Assembly (NCBI GenBank): GCA_964019415.1
Contig: OZ025871.1
Coordinates: 6,328,213 to 6,392,212 of the forward strand
Source of the DNA: Ianthella basta
Lineage: Eukaryota; Porifera; Demospongiae; Verongiida; Ianthellidae
Length of the DNA: 64,000 bases
Direction: 5' to 3'
Shown: positions 10,335 to 21,734 of the stretch, in pieces
Layout: every line of letters starts with the position of its first letter
Position numbering within the stretch: position 1 is the first letter of the stretch
Made by a program: the position numbers and the translations under genes
The notes under the pieces: model-generated
Database searches by the model: none
The model's input: the letters and a program-made list of their open reading frames with translations, nothing else
What the model was told of the DNA's origin: nothing

Positions 10335-11591
10335 TACATGCATAATTATTATATAGTCAAATGTTACCATGTCAAGTAATGCCTTGTTGATCAGCCTGTA
10401 CTGTATACTTGAATGCTAACACTGCTGTCATTGTACAGAGTAATGGTCTATGAATTTTGCTCACAGTAATTATGCAATTCTTTTATGTCCCTTCTCTCTG
10501 CACTCTAATGAGTGCATTTCGTTGGACACAAAGAAATGCTGAGGGTTTACGTAATTTGTGTAGATATGAGTTGAAAAGTAGAGCCAGTGTTTGCCTCTCT
10601 ATTTGTAGTGCTGCTTTAGGATTTCAGTCATTATCATCTTTGATCAACTTTGGCAAATAAGTAGTTGTTCTTAGTATGAATCAGTAAAGTTATGCAATTT
10701 CAGTGGTGGACCTGAAATCAGAATTAAGTACTGGGACATGATAGCTCCAGAGGGTATCACTCAATCGCATTGTCAGCATCCTCTAGTCATGTCTAGCGCA
10801 TCTTATAACGTCTGCAGAATGCTATTAGTTTTTGTCTCTGTCCATAGGATCATATATCTATGGTCTGTTCTCGATAAGTGACTGTACTATGTTCCTGACA
10901 AGCCACCTTTTGTCAATGTATCAGTAGTGGGAGACCAAAAACATGCTCACGCTGGACTGTATACCAAATAGTAGGAAATATTAGCTTTCACAAAGTTTGG
11001 TGGATATACCATTAAAAGCTATTGTCTGGTTTTAAATTTGGCAGATTCTATGTCCAAAATTCTGATGAAGTCACAGAATTTGACAATGATGGAGGACTAT
11101 TGGTTTTGGCTTCATTCTGTCACAGTAGCATACCTTCTGATCTTAGCTCTCTTTTGTCAGGGGTCACTCTCACACTGTGCCTCTTTCCAGCCTACATTCA
11201 CATCCTCATCATGTACAGGAGCTTGCCCTCACAGTGTGCACATTCGTTCACCTGTTAATTCTCTCCCTATGAGAGAGCACCTTGCTTGAGCTCTGCTAAT
11301 TTCCTCTGTAACTAGACACTCAGGTCCATATCAAATGTGAATGTATACTCATTGACTGCACTTTAATGGAATCGCCTACGCAACATACTTTGTACATGGA
11401 CGGAAATATTGGTGAGGAGTTAAATGTGATGGATTCTCCATAATCTGCCAAATCATCAAATTAAAACCCCACCAATACTTACCACTAAATGGTACTTCCT
11501 AAAGTCTCTATCTGAACCATGTGAAACTTCTTTGACACTAATGAAGTGCCTAATTATTGCTACATGCAACTTTATCTTTCTTTCAATGTAG

Positions 11592-11838
11592 ACACTAAGC
11601 CCTGAGCTTCTGATAAAGATGGCTACAGCATTGGCTCAGAACAAGACATTGAAAGTGCTGGATCTGTGTAGTGCTGAGCAGCATCGGTTTCTGTTGGGAC
11701 CACAGGCTATAGGAGACCTGACTCAGTATATCGCTTTGAAGCAGTTTATTGAACATCTCATGCTGGGTGTCTCTCTGAACACCACCTTGGAGAGAGTGAA
11801 GCTGAACTTCTCCCCCTGGTTGTCAGGTCAAATCAAGT
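11592..11838 (+). CDS. LRR-like exon A2 (phase 0 to 1)
   Basis: Acceptor TTCAATGTAG, donor GTGAGT at 11839; 247 bp, the long version of A. It encodes TLSPELLIKMATALAQNKTL, a ten-codon longer variable loop (EQHRFLLGPQAIGD) than A3, then LKQFIEHLMLGVSLNTTLERV and PWLSG. Its duplicate A4 differs at ten codons, eight of them replacements, all in the second half. The following B exon is 4.9 kb downstream. Confidence 0.8.
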
Positions 11839-12990
11839 GTGAGTTCTTTGTTACAGTTTTGGTCCCTCGTTTTCTATGCTGATTCAGCAATTAACTTTTG
11901 CCAATAATTGTCAGTTATTTGACTGCTGTGCTGTTGTCCTACTGATGGCCATGTGCCATTTGCTGCACAGAATGATATTTCTATAGTATTCTGCACTTAA
12001 GACACATTGAAAGTTGTAAAAATGTGTCAATGCCTAGCTGTGCATAATGGAACAGCAGCCTTTCCTGACGGGATTGATCTGCCCTTTGTTTGGTATACAT
12101 CACAGACACACATGACATGCAAGTAAAGGATCTGCACTTGTTAGTCTCTTACTTTAGCTGTGTCTCCACCATGTATTGTGATTAATTATTATACGACGTG
12201 GTGACAATCGTGTCCATATTGTGTGAGTTCAAGTTTCCTGTATGATTACAGCGTATCTTTGTATTCCTCATTACAATTAGTGTATAACATAATACAGTTG
12301 GTTAATATGCTGTAAAAGTGACATTCAATTTGGCAAGACTGTGAAAAAATGATGGTCACCTTATGTGTGACAGTTATTGAAATTATCAGTACAGTCATGT
12401 GTAGCTACGTATATAGTAATTTCCAGTTTGATGTGTAGGCTGTCAGTGAAATGTTCTAGGGATAAGTTTGCATCCATCCGTGATGCTGACTGCATTTCTG
12501 ATGTGCCTTCTCACTGGTTAGACTGTTAATTGTTTCGCTTCCTTCATTTGAATGGATGTATGGTGTAAGCTGTGTTCCAGGCATGCCTGGTAATAGAACT
12601 GTTGTATTTGTTCACTGTTTGGCCATGTTGTTTCATGGGTTTATTAGATTGTGTGTTTGTCGTTAAGTACTAACTAATTTATTTGAGCAGTTGCAAGACT
12701 AAACGTAAACATTGCTAAAACCAGTTATGGATCAACAAGTGAACTGTGTTTGTCATTGATAGAGTAATAGTCGACTGTTATTATTCATATGCGCCAGTGC
12801 CAGTGCAAAGTGCAGTGATTCTTGCTGTAGTGTTTCACATAGTGGAGACTGAGGATACAATGAAGCTAAATTATACTTTATTTAAATAATGAATTCTAGG
12901 ATGCAAGTCTTTGAGCTTACCTAATACATTGGCCTACAGCAACATGATTGGAGAGATAAGTATACACCATGAGAACTACCGAACAGACAG
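11839..12990 (+). repeat. A-exon duplication block, first copy, downstream part
   Basis: Intron matching 35454-36150 and 37004-37440. The break at about 12535 marks where the 36151-37003 element is inserted in the other copy, so this copy shows the empty site (TTAATTGTTTCGCTTCC). Nothing coding is seen. Confidence 0.6.
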
Positions 12991-12994
12991 TTGT

Positions 12995-13440
12995 TTCCAC
13001 ATACTCTTGGTGCTTTCCTATTCCTCAGTCTCCAGATGCTTGTGCACACTTCTTCCAAACTTATCCTCTCGTGTCTATTCCCCTCTACTTGTTACTCCTC
13101 TCCACTTGCATCTATGTGTTCATTTTGTTGGACTCCTTCACCCTGCAACAGCAAAGCAAAGTACTCTTTCCACCTTTTCCTAACCTTTTCCTCCTCACAC
13201 AGCACCTGTCCACTTTCGTCACATATATTTCGCATTTCACTGCTACCTTAATGTCATCCAATTACACTCCTGCATGTCATTCTATACTAGCAGTACAGGA
13301 ATATGCAAAGTGCTTCCTGCAATTTAGTCAAAGGGATGTAAAAATGTCTTCCACAAAAACAAGCACAGATGTAGGGATGGTGTAGGTCAAATCTGCACGG
13401 CATGGCGAAACCAACTGGCAGAAATACCTCCGGAACATGT
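12995..13440 (-). mobile_element. Inverted fragment of the 42-kb LINE plus its left flank
   Basis: The sequence is the reverse complement of about 42480-42240 joined to about 41755-41560, so roughly 480 bp present in the plus-strand copy is missing here. The plus-strand open frames in this stretch are antisense shadows of the LINE. The joint at about 13250 (CTACCTTAATGTCATCC) could mark a deletion, or the site where the longer copy later gained sequence. Confidence 0.6.
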
Positions 13441-13450
13441 CTACACATTT

Positions 13451-13901
13451 GCTGCCTTTTTCCTACCACCTGCTTTAGGAGCAGATAAGCTATTCTGCGC
13501 ATGTGCCCTGGACTGCGTAGTACAACTTCCCAGTGAGCTCTAATAATGCCACAGCAGTTCAGAATGCCTATAGAGTCGTCCCAAAGGAGCAGCAGCTTGC
13601 ATTATGAAGTGCTACCACATTATCTGAGCTCACGGCCCTTGTACGACGATACGTACATGAATAATACAGCGATTTCCCGCTATTAGCTAAACGGATTTTT
13701 CAGTGCAACGTTACAGTGATTCACTGCAACGTTACCTTTGTATTGCTGGATAGTGCTCATTTGGGATGATTCCATTGGCATTCTGAACTGCTGTGGCAAT
13801 ATTTGAGCTCAATGGTAAGTAGTACTGCGCAGACCACGGGGTATGCGGCATACAATACATTGACATAGAATATTTGCTGCGGGTGGTAGGAAAAAGGCAG
13901 C
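13451..13901. mobile_element. Foldback element with long inverted arms
   Basis: GCTGCCTTTTTCCTACCACC at the left is mirrored by GGTGGTAGGAAAAAGGCAGC at the right. Inner blocks GCCACAGCAGTTCAGAATGCC and GGCATTCTGAACTGCTGTGGC also pair, so each arm is about 160 bp with indels. No ORF of note. The element has no counterpart in the 37-kb sister block. Confidence 0.6.
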
Positions 13902-14394
13902 AGAACAGTTGCACAAGTATGATGTTGTACGATGGATGGCCTATCTTCTCATGTTAGTCATTATGCCAGGAAAACTTCGAGAGACACGCTACAAGCAGTT
14001 AACAGAAACAAGTGTATGCCAAAGTGGTACGCAATGTAAGGCATAATCAAAGCTTTTAACCTAAAAGGCACATTGCCCACTACCAATTCCACTGTTCTAT
14101 TAAGATCTTGTGGCGATTTTGTCTGCAATCAAGAGGGAAAAGGCTAAAAATGCCTTAGTCCCTTCCTTCCATCGGCCAGTCCGGTTCCGGTTCCCAGTTT
14201 CCATGTAAAGACTAAGTTGCCAACTCGAAACAGCCGTGACATTGTGTCACACTGCTTCCAAGAATGATTGGACATGGTCTAACGCTAATATTTCCAGCTT
14301 GATCATCAATTAATCGTACAGAAACACATGCTATTGGTTTTAGGCAAATTTCTTAATGTCAGATTAATGATTGCAGCTATGTAATTGATGTATA
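13902..14394. other. Intron, no recognised feature
   Basis: No splice-bounded exon, RNA gene or clear transposon end is seen. It is single-copy in the window up to about 14394, where the B block begins. Confidence 0.4.
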
Positions 14395-14805
14395 TATAAT
14401 TGTGTATGATGCTTTAAATTGGTATTCCCTGCAGGTTGAATACCACAGGAGAACCATTAGATACTAGTCCTGTTTGCCCTTGTCACACCTCAGCCATGTC
14501 AAATGACTAGTATTCTTAACAGTTCTGCTGCTAGTTTCTCAAATGTGGAAATGGTGGATTGATAATTGGCCTTCTTTTCAATCAGGTGCTGTATCGCTAA
14601 AGCTCATGACAACATCTGACAATGTATTACACTAGTGTATCTACCAATGTAGTTATAAGGTGTTTAGTATATCTCATCACAATCTGCGGTGCTGCTACCC
14701 TGTATGCGACCACAGTAGATCTCCTGTCATGCAACACACTTCTCTTCCCTTACATGTGGTGGAGACTGTATTATTAAAAGCAGTTACATCATTTAATGTC
14801 ATAAC

Positions 14806-15024
14806 ATGGATGCTCACGTGCAAGACACAGTAACACAGCACTGTAGTGTTACACTAGAACTCGTGCCAGCTAATGACAATGATTGCTCTGACTGTGGTGG
14901 AGGATGCTTCAACTGGTCATTTTGTCAGACAATCTTACATATGGCCAGTCACATGATATGTACACTATGTCCAGATTTACCTGATGACAGAACATTACAG
15001 TTATTGGCCTCTTCTGTTTTGTGA
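14806..15024 (+). CDS. Hypothetical 72-residue cysteine-rich ORF
   Basis: Begins MDAHVQDTVTQHCSV and contains NDCSDCGGGCFNWSFCQ then ICTLCPDLPDD. Eight cysteines include CxxC pairs. In the duplicate at 47.25-47.63 kb the same frame is kept downstream of a 148-bp insertion, with only a few changes. No family is recognised. It could be a small secreted or zinc-binding peptide, a transposon fragment or chance. The stop-free run in both copies mostly reflects recent duplication. Confidence 0.3.
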   Translation: MDAHVQDTVTQHCSVTLELVPANDNDCSDCGGGCFNWSFCQTILHMASHMICTLCPDLPDDRTLQLLASSVL

Positions 15025-16018
15025 TGAGCTGGTAAAGTGTGATTCACTATACAATGTACGTTAGTTTAACATCTATGGCACTGATATGCTGTCTAATGAA
15101 TATCTGTGACAAATACCACCTAGTACCCTGGCTCTAAATCCATATCCAGCTGCATAATTATACCTCTTGAATGGCACTTAACTATTAGTTACAGCAAGGC
15201 ATGCAAGATATTCAGCCATTGGATTTGTTATGCCATTATTACTTATCTTGTTCACTGCTGTATTTATTTGTGTCTGAGAGGTCACACTGCAGAAAATTCC
15301 CCAGGTTAAATGCAGAATGAACCCAAGTCTGGTGTTCAGACCACAAAGTGAGATATGGGTGTGGCCACAGAGTAAGATGCATCTGAAGATTATGTCATGT
15401 CAGTACTTACGTACTGTATGAACTAATGCTGTGAGACTGTGCACATTCATCAGCGAAGGGCCAGTCATTGCACAGCACAAACCTCGGATCATTTTCTTGG
15501 TGTTGGTCATGCCCACCAGCTCAAGGGATTCAAGCAGACCATCAACAGAGAAAGCTCATGGGGCAAACCAGGTATTTGAGAATTTGAAATAGTTCAGCAG
15601 TCTGAGATGATATGAGAGTGGGGGATGAGATTGCTGATGTCTTGCTATTGCGGATGACATGGTGTTAGTCACAAACAGTGAAGAGTACCTCCAAACAATT
15701 GAATTTGAAGATATTGGACAATGCATTGACAAAGTGGGAAGTGCATGAATATGAATTGGGAGAATACGGGAGTAATGAAGGTGGGGAAGGAGAGAGGGCA
15801 CTGCTGTGTAGACGTTTAGGCAGGAAGTTGGAATAGTGTAGTTACTTGAAAATTCAGCCAGTGCTTGAGTGTGGTGCAATGGAATCCTTTTTTACTGTAG
15901 ATTTCCTGATGTTTTTGCCTAGCCATTATACGTACATATTGTGTGAGAACACTGTGTTAATTCTGTCATGTGTCCTGTCTGTTTTCGAGAATTCGCCCCG
16001 TGGCTCCTTTTATGTGTT

Positions 16019-16369
16019 ATGACAAGCACTAGTTGTAAGAGAATATGAGTGGTGTTAACTATAGACAACAAGGGGAAGATGTGCCAGCTTGTTAAAGGTA
16101 GAAGGGCCTTGCAGAGTATCGCGGGCGAGTACGATGTTGGAAAATCCACTGTTCACGATATCATGAAGAGTGAAGAGAATGTGCCAGCCATTCAGAAGGC
16201 TAGCAAGCATTCACAGATTGAAGAGGAGTGGTCACTCCTCCAACTGTCTCACTTGCAAAAACTGCCTGCCAATCACTGCAGACAGTGCTCACATATGTAT
16301 GTATATACCTTGAGCAGCAACTCAGTGTACCCATGGGAACTATGGGTATACCCAATAGGCTTTTATTAG
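16019..16369 (+). pseudogene. Tigger/pogo transposase N-terminal fossil, copy 1
   Basis: After ATG (16019) and nine codons comes an in-frame TGA, then VVLTIDNKGKMCQLV and RRALQSIAGEYDVGKSTVHD. This is the CENP-B-type helix-turn-helix found at the start of pogo/Tigger transposases. The DDE catalytic region is absent. The copy at 48617 shares the stop, so decay predates the duplication. Confidence 0.65.
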
Positions 16370-16692
16370 AGACTTCCCAAAAGAGAGCAAAGAATCAAAG
16401 ACAGGCCACATTAATGATTACTTCAACTGTTACATGTATGTACACAATTCAGTTATCGCTACATCGAAATTAATTTTTATATGCAAATTGTAATGTATTG
16501 TCAGTGAGTGTTGATAACTTCAATTATCGAAACATTTTGATTATCCAAACACCCTCCAGTCCCAACATGTTCAGATAAGTGACTTCCTACTGTATTATGA
16601 ACTGCACTCAGCTGAGCTGTACAGTGTGTTGCCATTCATGCATATGGTTGTATGCTGTTTCCTGTTTTGTGTCATATCCATTTCTTCTGTAG

Positions 16693-16823
16693 GTGATAAT
16701 GCACAAGAATTCAAGGAGAGCATCTCTTTTGAGCGTGTCCCACTTGATATTGTGTGCAATGTAGTGGGGATCTTTGAACGTGTAAAAAAGCTTCAGTGTG
16801 TGGACATCACCAATCCATTGGAG
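16693..16823 (+). CDS. LRR-like exon B2 (phase 1 to 0)
   Basis: Acceptor CTTCTGTAG, donor GTATGT; 131 bp. It encodes AQEFKESISFERVPLDIVCN and GIFERVKKLQCVDITNPLE. Against its duplicate B4 I count 19 base differences in 131 (12 replaced codons, 3 silent). The flanking intron has about 5 substitutions in the preceding 130 bp and 5 in the following 200 bp. This exon is the clearest case of exon divergence exceeding intron divergence. Confidence 0.8.
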
Positions 16824-17888
16824 GTATGTCAACTGTATGCATCTCTATGTGCACTCTCTCTTCTGCATCCTTGTCACACCTGCACCTAGCTGGACTATGT
16901 TGAAATAAGCAAGGACCATTTATTCCTTTTCTTTAATTCTGGATTCAAATACCAAACTTGTCAAAGTCGTGCTTCCATTGAATGTAACCAATTGTGTAAG
17001 AGCATATCTTGCCACAGGAAGTATGGTTGTCGTGTCTCCATGTTGATGGTCTGTGATGTAGCTATCAAAGTACTGTCTATTCATATGATATGATATACAC
17101 ATAGTATAAAAGCATAATATAAAGTAGCCCAAACACATTGTATATTGGCCAAGTGGCAAAAGCACTGCTGCTTAGGCATTTAGCATGCTGCAATGTTCTC
17201 GCTCTTTCACTATTACTGCATGTAGTTGTTCAAAGCCAGGCACTAGTAGTTAGATGGGTGTGGTTCACTCTTTGTACATGTTGGTTGCCACTGTGAGCAC
17301 ATCCGTTGTCAGTGTAGTGTTCGCTCCAACCATGCAGTTGCAAGATACTGCATGGTTGTACACACATGCCATTTATTGGGCATGGTTTGTAAGAGACTAA
17401 GCACTTTACAGTACATTCTACTGCATATTTGGTACTCTACTTTGAGGATTTGCGTTCACATATGTGGTACACAGCTAATATAACCTGGTGGGATTGTTTT
17501 TGGGTGACACATTCTACTTCATAGTACATTAAACCTGTTTGCTTATTGTTTGAGGAGGTCCTCCCACTGTACACAACATGCTGCTAGGATATCCTGTGTC
17601 CAGGGTAGCTGTGGACTTTGCTTTTATCCTTGTGTGGATGAAGTACTTCTCTTAACTGATCGGAAATGGTGTGAATACTGATTTCAGTGTGAATGTCACA
17701 CTGAACAAATAGGTGTGAGCACTGATTGGTGTGGAGGGTATTCTGTGTTTTATCAGTGTGTTGCAATCAGCTCTAGTTATATGTATACTTCCGACTTAAA
17801 TGAATGCAGTGTCTGTTAATGATGGGGTAGTTGTGTACAGAAAGTTTAGATGTAGATGTGTGATATTGTGAATGATAAGAACTGTTTG
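16824..17888 (+). repeat. B-exon duplication block, downstream intron, copy 1
   Basis: Nearly identical to 25513-26575 and 49422-50490. No exon. Positions 17330-17380 hold a small inverted repeat around CCATGCAGTTGCAAGA/TGCATGG, present in all three copies. Confidence 0.6.
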
Positions 17889-18290
17889 TTATGGTGGTGC
17901 CGCTATATCTGCCCAGTCATGAAGCTTGCTGCGACGGCAGGAGATCACTTCATGGGCGAGAGCCAGGTCGTGCATCAGCTCTGGCCACCAAAATAGAGGC
18001 ATGTTCCAAGTCTTCTTTAAAAAAAACAGCTGAACAAGTTGCAGAAGGGACCTGAAAGCGCTTTCTCCAATCGAGGTGTCGGAACAGAGGTTAGGCTGTA
18101 CTATAAAAAAGACGGTACGTGGGAACGCTGTGTTATCCACCATGTACACGCACAGGTAAATTGTATACGCGTAGAAGCTGGTCTACAGGTTGAAAACGTG
18201 TAGTGCGTACCGGAGACTTGCAGTTTGCGGTCGCGCACGTGACTTTCCCACACGTTACGGGTTACGCATAGGTCAAATTACACAAATCTA
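17889..18290 (+). pseudogene. CpG-rich island with Tudor-like ORF remnant, copy 1 (frameshifted)
   Basis: A CpG-rich block unlike the surrounding AT-rich intron. The reading VGTEVRLYYKKDGTWERCVI followed by HVHAQVNCIRVEAGLQVENV loosely recalls the Tudor pattern (DG.W.R..V....V.V...G....V). A run of eight A's (about 18019) puts the upstream half out of frame. The 26.6- and 50.5-kb copies have seven and six A's. The product is uncertain. Confidence 0.35.
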
Positions 18291-19839
18291 AATGTCTCTA
18301 ATGTCACAATTTGCACTGCTTGTTATCATTGCACATGAAGGTAACAAAGAAAGCATGACTTGTGCATGGCCAATTAGCTGGCTTCTGATCGAGTGGATCC
18401 ATGTGTGCACCTTTTGCTAAACATTCACAGTACACACTTGACCACTTGTGCATAGACTACCTTGCTGTGTTCAGTCCAGCACTCTATTTAGATTGTGAAC
18501 AGCATACTTCACTCAAACCAACACACAGTGGACATACTGAAGCCATATGTGCACTTGTGGTCTACAGACTGATTTACCCATGGTGGCAGCTGGTGTGTAA
18601 TTATATAATGGGCCTGCACTAATCTTCACAGCAAGCAATACTTGCAGTGTCTAGTACAACACTCAATACTCTCATTTGGAGTGTGCTCCCTGGGAACAGC
18701 ATGGACCTCTACTGCCAGTCATTGCAATTTTGCCTGCCTTGTTGCAGAAGAAGGCTTCTGTTGTGAGCTAGTGCACATTCACATGACTTTCTGAGTCCTT
18801 TGAAAGTTAGGAGCAGCAATGTATTGGTCTAGTGGTAGCAACAGTCCGGAACGCTATTAAAATGGATGGATAAGACTAAAAGTGTTTGCTTGCATATACG
18901 TAGATAATTTATGTAGCTTTATATGATTACTTAAGTCTGCTACTAAGCCAGGATGATAGTCTAAGTCAGCTGCTAAGATGGTAAAGAACAGTCTCTGCAA
19001 GGTGTACTATTAACAATTGCAAAGTTTGTAATACAGTAGTTTAAAAGTTGGCCAAATAGGCTAGAACTGTACCAACTTTAGGCTGTAAGCTGACTGCTTC
19101 CTCTAAACTTGCTTAGCCTGCTGCTGCATCTCCATTCTGCACTTAAACCATCCACTAGCACTTGGCTTGTGACGATGTAAGGCTGTAGTATGTAACAGTG
19201 GACACAACAGAGAAGCAGTGCATGGAATGGCTTCCTACTGCCACCAGTTTGGTACACCAGCCAAGTTCATCACCATGATCTGGCCTAGGTCTTTTGTAAT
19301 CAGAAGAACAGGAGTAAAAGCAGCACTTTGGAAAATCTGTACTGACTCAGGCTCCTCAGATCAGCATAGTCCTTGGGCACCAGGACTGTGAGGTGTGACG
19401 CTAGCACTGCGACCCTAGCACTTCACTGAGTAAGAGTCTATTAACTTTGGCAGAAAGTAATCATGCAATTCTGTTATGTCCTTTCTCTCCACCCTCTAAT
19501 GAGTGCATTTTCATATGTCTGATTATCTGTAGTTGTCTCCTCTATATATGATCTTGCTGAAGATAACAGTTAATTTTTCTGCATTTAGAAGTTGTTGTTG
19601 AAGTTGAGACTTCAGTAGTGCCTCTGAAACCAGAGGTATAGGACATGATAGCTCCAGAGGTTATCACTCAGTCACCTTGTCCACATCCTTCAATCTAGTC
19701 ATGTCCAACACATGCATCTTGTAACTTTCCCTTCAATGTATGCAGCATGTTATGGTGTTTTGTGTCTGCTACGTGAATGTAGCGTGTTTTTGACATGCCA
19801 TTTTATGGCCTTGTGACGAGGTATGTTAGCCGCTGTTTA

Positions 19840-20611
19840 TGACGTCATTAAAATGGCGGGAGGCCACGCGCAGTCGCAAGGGACAAGAGAAATAGTGCCA
19901 CTCAGAGCTCGTACGTTGTCTGTCATTGAAATATACCACAATGTAGAGGTATCGACAGCGTTTTGGTTTCTTGTCATCAGTCAGTGCCACTTCTCACGGT
20001 GACTTACGGAAGTTAACAGCGAATGAAGTTGGATCGCCCTCTGTTGCAGCGTGTCGTTTCCTCCTGCTGCCATCAACCATCCTACAGCATATTTCCTGGG
20101 CCTGTGAGGATTGTAAACAGGACTTGCCACACCTCTGGCCCAGGGAAGGCCTGCTTGAGGCTAACCACCTCAGTCGTTTGTTGGACTGCGTCGCACTGAC
20201 ACCTTTCACTTGGTTGAATTACTGCCCTACACCCTTTAATTGTGCAAGGACTACCGAAGAAGAACACAACAGCTAACCTCACTGCATGCATAATCAGCAT
20301 TCAGAGAACCAGAGATACAGGGCATTAAAGGCAGTGTGTGGTAAGTTTTTAATTCCCACTCCATCGCTACGTATCTTGTCCTCCCTCTGGACCTCCTTCC
20401 TTCTGTTTGCCCTCTCATCACTTCATGGCATTTCTCACAATTGTTCTTTCTCCCAAGCCTCTTCCTCATCACTCCTTCTGCCAGTGCCTACTTCCATCTC
20501 TTGCCAGTTTTCATTCTTCACACAGTCCAAGCCAGTCACTTTCAAGCACTAACTACTTTCAACTCTGTAGGCCTTCAATGACAAATAACTGCTTTCTAGT
20601 TTTGAAATGAT
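19840..20611 (+). pseudogene. U mini-gene fossil, copy 2
   Basis: TGACGTCA (19840-19847) and AAAATGGCGGG are kept. Exon 1 ends at 19998 (CACG|GTGACT). Exon 2 runs 20050-20340 (CTGTTGCAG to GTGTG|GTAAG). The internal ATG of copy 5 is ACG here, and an extra roughly 11 bp (TTCCTGGGCC) before the CEDCKQD segment shifts the frame. The last exon (SLSSTNYFQLCRPS, then ...NCFLVLK and stop) begins after CACACAG at about 20525. Confidence 0.4.
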
Positions 20612-21010
20612 TCCCCACCACACCCACTGCTGTCAGTGCCTGGTTGATTCCCATCTCAGTATGGCCCAACTACTCTACCCATTCCATTTGGGATTCTGGC
20701 CCCACCACTCCAGTGGCATTTCACTGCTTCACAATGCCAGCAACTGGTACCTAACCTTTGATTGAGGTTTACTTGTTGGTGTACTATATTATTTAGATGT
20801 GGCTAACACTTCTGACACTGCTGACCACTGTCTAATCGTTAAAGGGCTAAGCACCATGCATGTCAATCCACAAGCTGTGAATTGGATCCAATCTTGCTTT
20901 CCTGCACCAAAGCTGTCTCTGTGGGTGATACTGTATCTTCCCATTAGAATTGTATTGTGGGGTGTTCTGCAGGGATCTCCATCTATCATGTCAGTAATGT
21001 GTTAACAGTA
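20612..21010 (+). pseudogene. Fossil RT fragment in U copy 2
   Basis: The clearest of the fossils: GVLYYLDVANTSDTADHCL followed by NPQAVNWIQSCF. These match the RT palm motif (FLDvSKAFDTVDH.LL) and the following ..W..SYL region. A GVLQGSPSI stretch stands in for GVPQGSIL. Stops interrupt the upstream part (TFD*GLLVG). Confidence 0.5.
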
Positions 21011-21180
21011 AGTGTTCTTTGTGACACTAGCTGGGTCACTCCTACCAACCTTGGCAGCTGATGACTGTTGACTTGATGCAATGCTAATAGTGTCAATATT
21101 TCACTGTATACAGTTGTGGTGTATGCAATGCTCATCTTGAGTCATGCCTTGCCTTCAGGTACATAGACTGGTTTTGAATG

Positions 21181-21734
21181 TACAATACCAGAAATCATTC
21201 TTCCCTGTCATTGTTGAAATATAGTTTGATATTTCTGCCAATGTTCTTGTTCAAATTTTGCTATCACATCGATTTGGTTGAAACTGCAACTTAAGTTCTT
21301 TCAATCAACCGGTTCTCATGCAGATGGCTTGATCTCCAAAGAAGGAGAGATGTAGTAATAGTTACTAAGTTACACGTATGAATGTCATACTATTTGATGA
21401 TTCTGTGCGGAATTTTACTGTACTTTAGCCATTGCAGCTACATAATTCCATTTACTGCTAAGTGGTACTGCACCACCATTTCTCTGTCCATACTCTTCTA
21501 TCAGTTACTGCATGTGTGTGTGTGTGTGTGTGCGTGTGCGTGTACGTGTGTGCGTGTGTGTGTGTCCAGATCACAAATCCAGATCACAAAAGCGTAGATG
21601 GGGATGCGGCCCAGAACAGATACTCTGATGTCGTCACTCAAGGCCAAATCCCACCTCCCTCATCTCATGGGTCTTGCAAGCCCATAGATGAGTACCCCTA
21701 CTGCACCGAGGGGGCCATGCGACTGGGGTAATAT
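21181..21734. repeat. Intron with (GT)n microsatellite
   Basis: About 21060-21380 is shared with 53700-54000. An imperfect GT/GC-GT dinucleotide tract occupies 21513-21565. The short cysteine/valine-rich ORFs over it are translation of the repeat. No exon. Confidence 0.5.

Larger units (their letters stand above)
9233..11591 (+). repeat. A-exon duplication block, first copy, upstream part
   Basis: Intron sequence matching 32881-35206 almost throughout, including the tRNA-box elements and the stretch before exon A2. Positions 9390-9720 are also a diverged copy of the head of unit U (TATTTGGTATGTCTGGTATC...). No coding exon is found before A2. Confidence 0.65.
14395..16692 (+). repeat. B-exon duplication block, copy 1, upstream part
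   Basis: Matches 46836-49290 over its length from ATAATTGTGTATGATGC onward. Small indels and a 148-bp insertion in the other copy separate them. It holds a small ORF and a Tigger fossil, annotated separately. Confidence 0.65.
18300..21180 (+). repeat. Duplicated unit U, copy 2
   Basis: A full-length unit: head (CACCTTTTGCTAAACATTCAC at about 18408), middle region, CRE/mini-gene at 19840-20340, last mini-gene exon at about 20524 and RT fossil to about 21010. The stretch to 20780 is nearly identical to copy 3 (26990-29450). Confidence 0.65.

Noticed and set aside
12969-13385. 138-codon plus-strand ORF
   Set aside because: Antisense to an inverted LINE fragment, the same as 42124-42473 minus.
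18829-18842. TGGTCTAGTGGTA, a typical tRNA A-box-like string, in several U copies
   Set aside because: No B box at the right distance and no cloverleaf can be formed.
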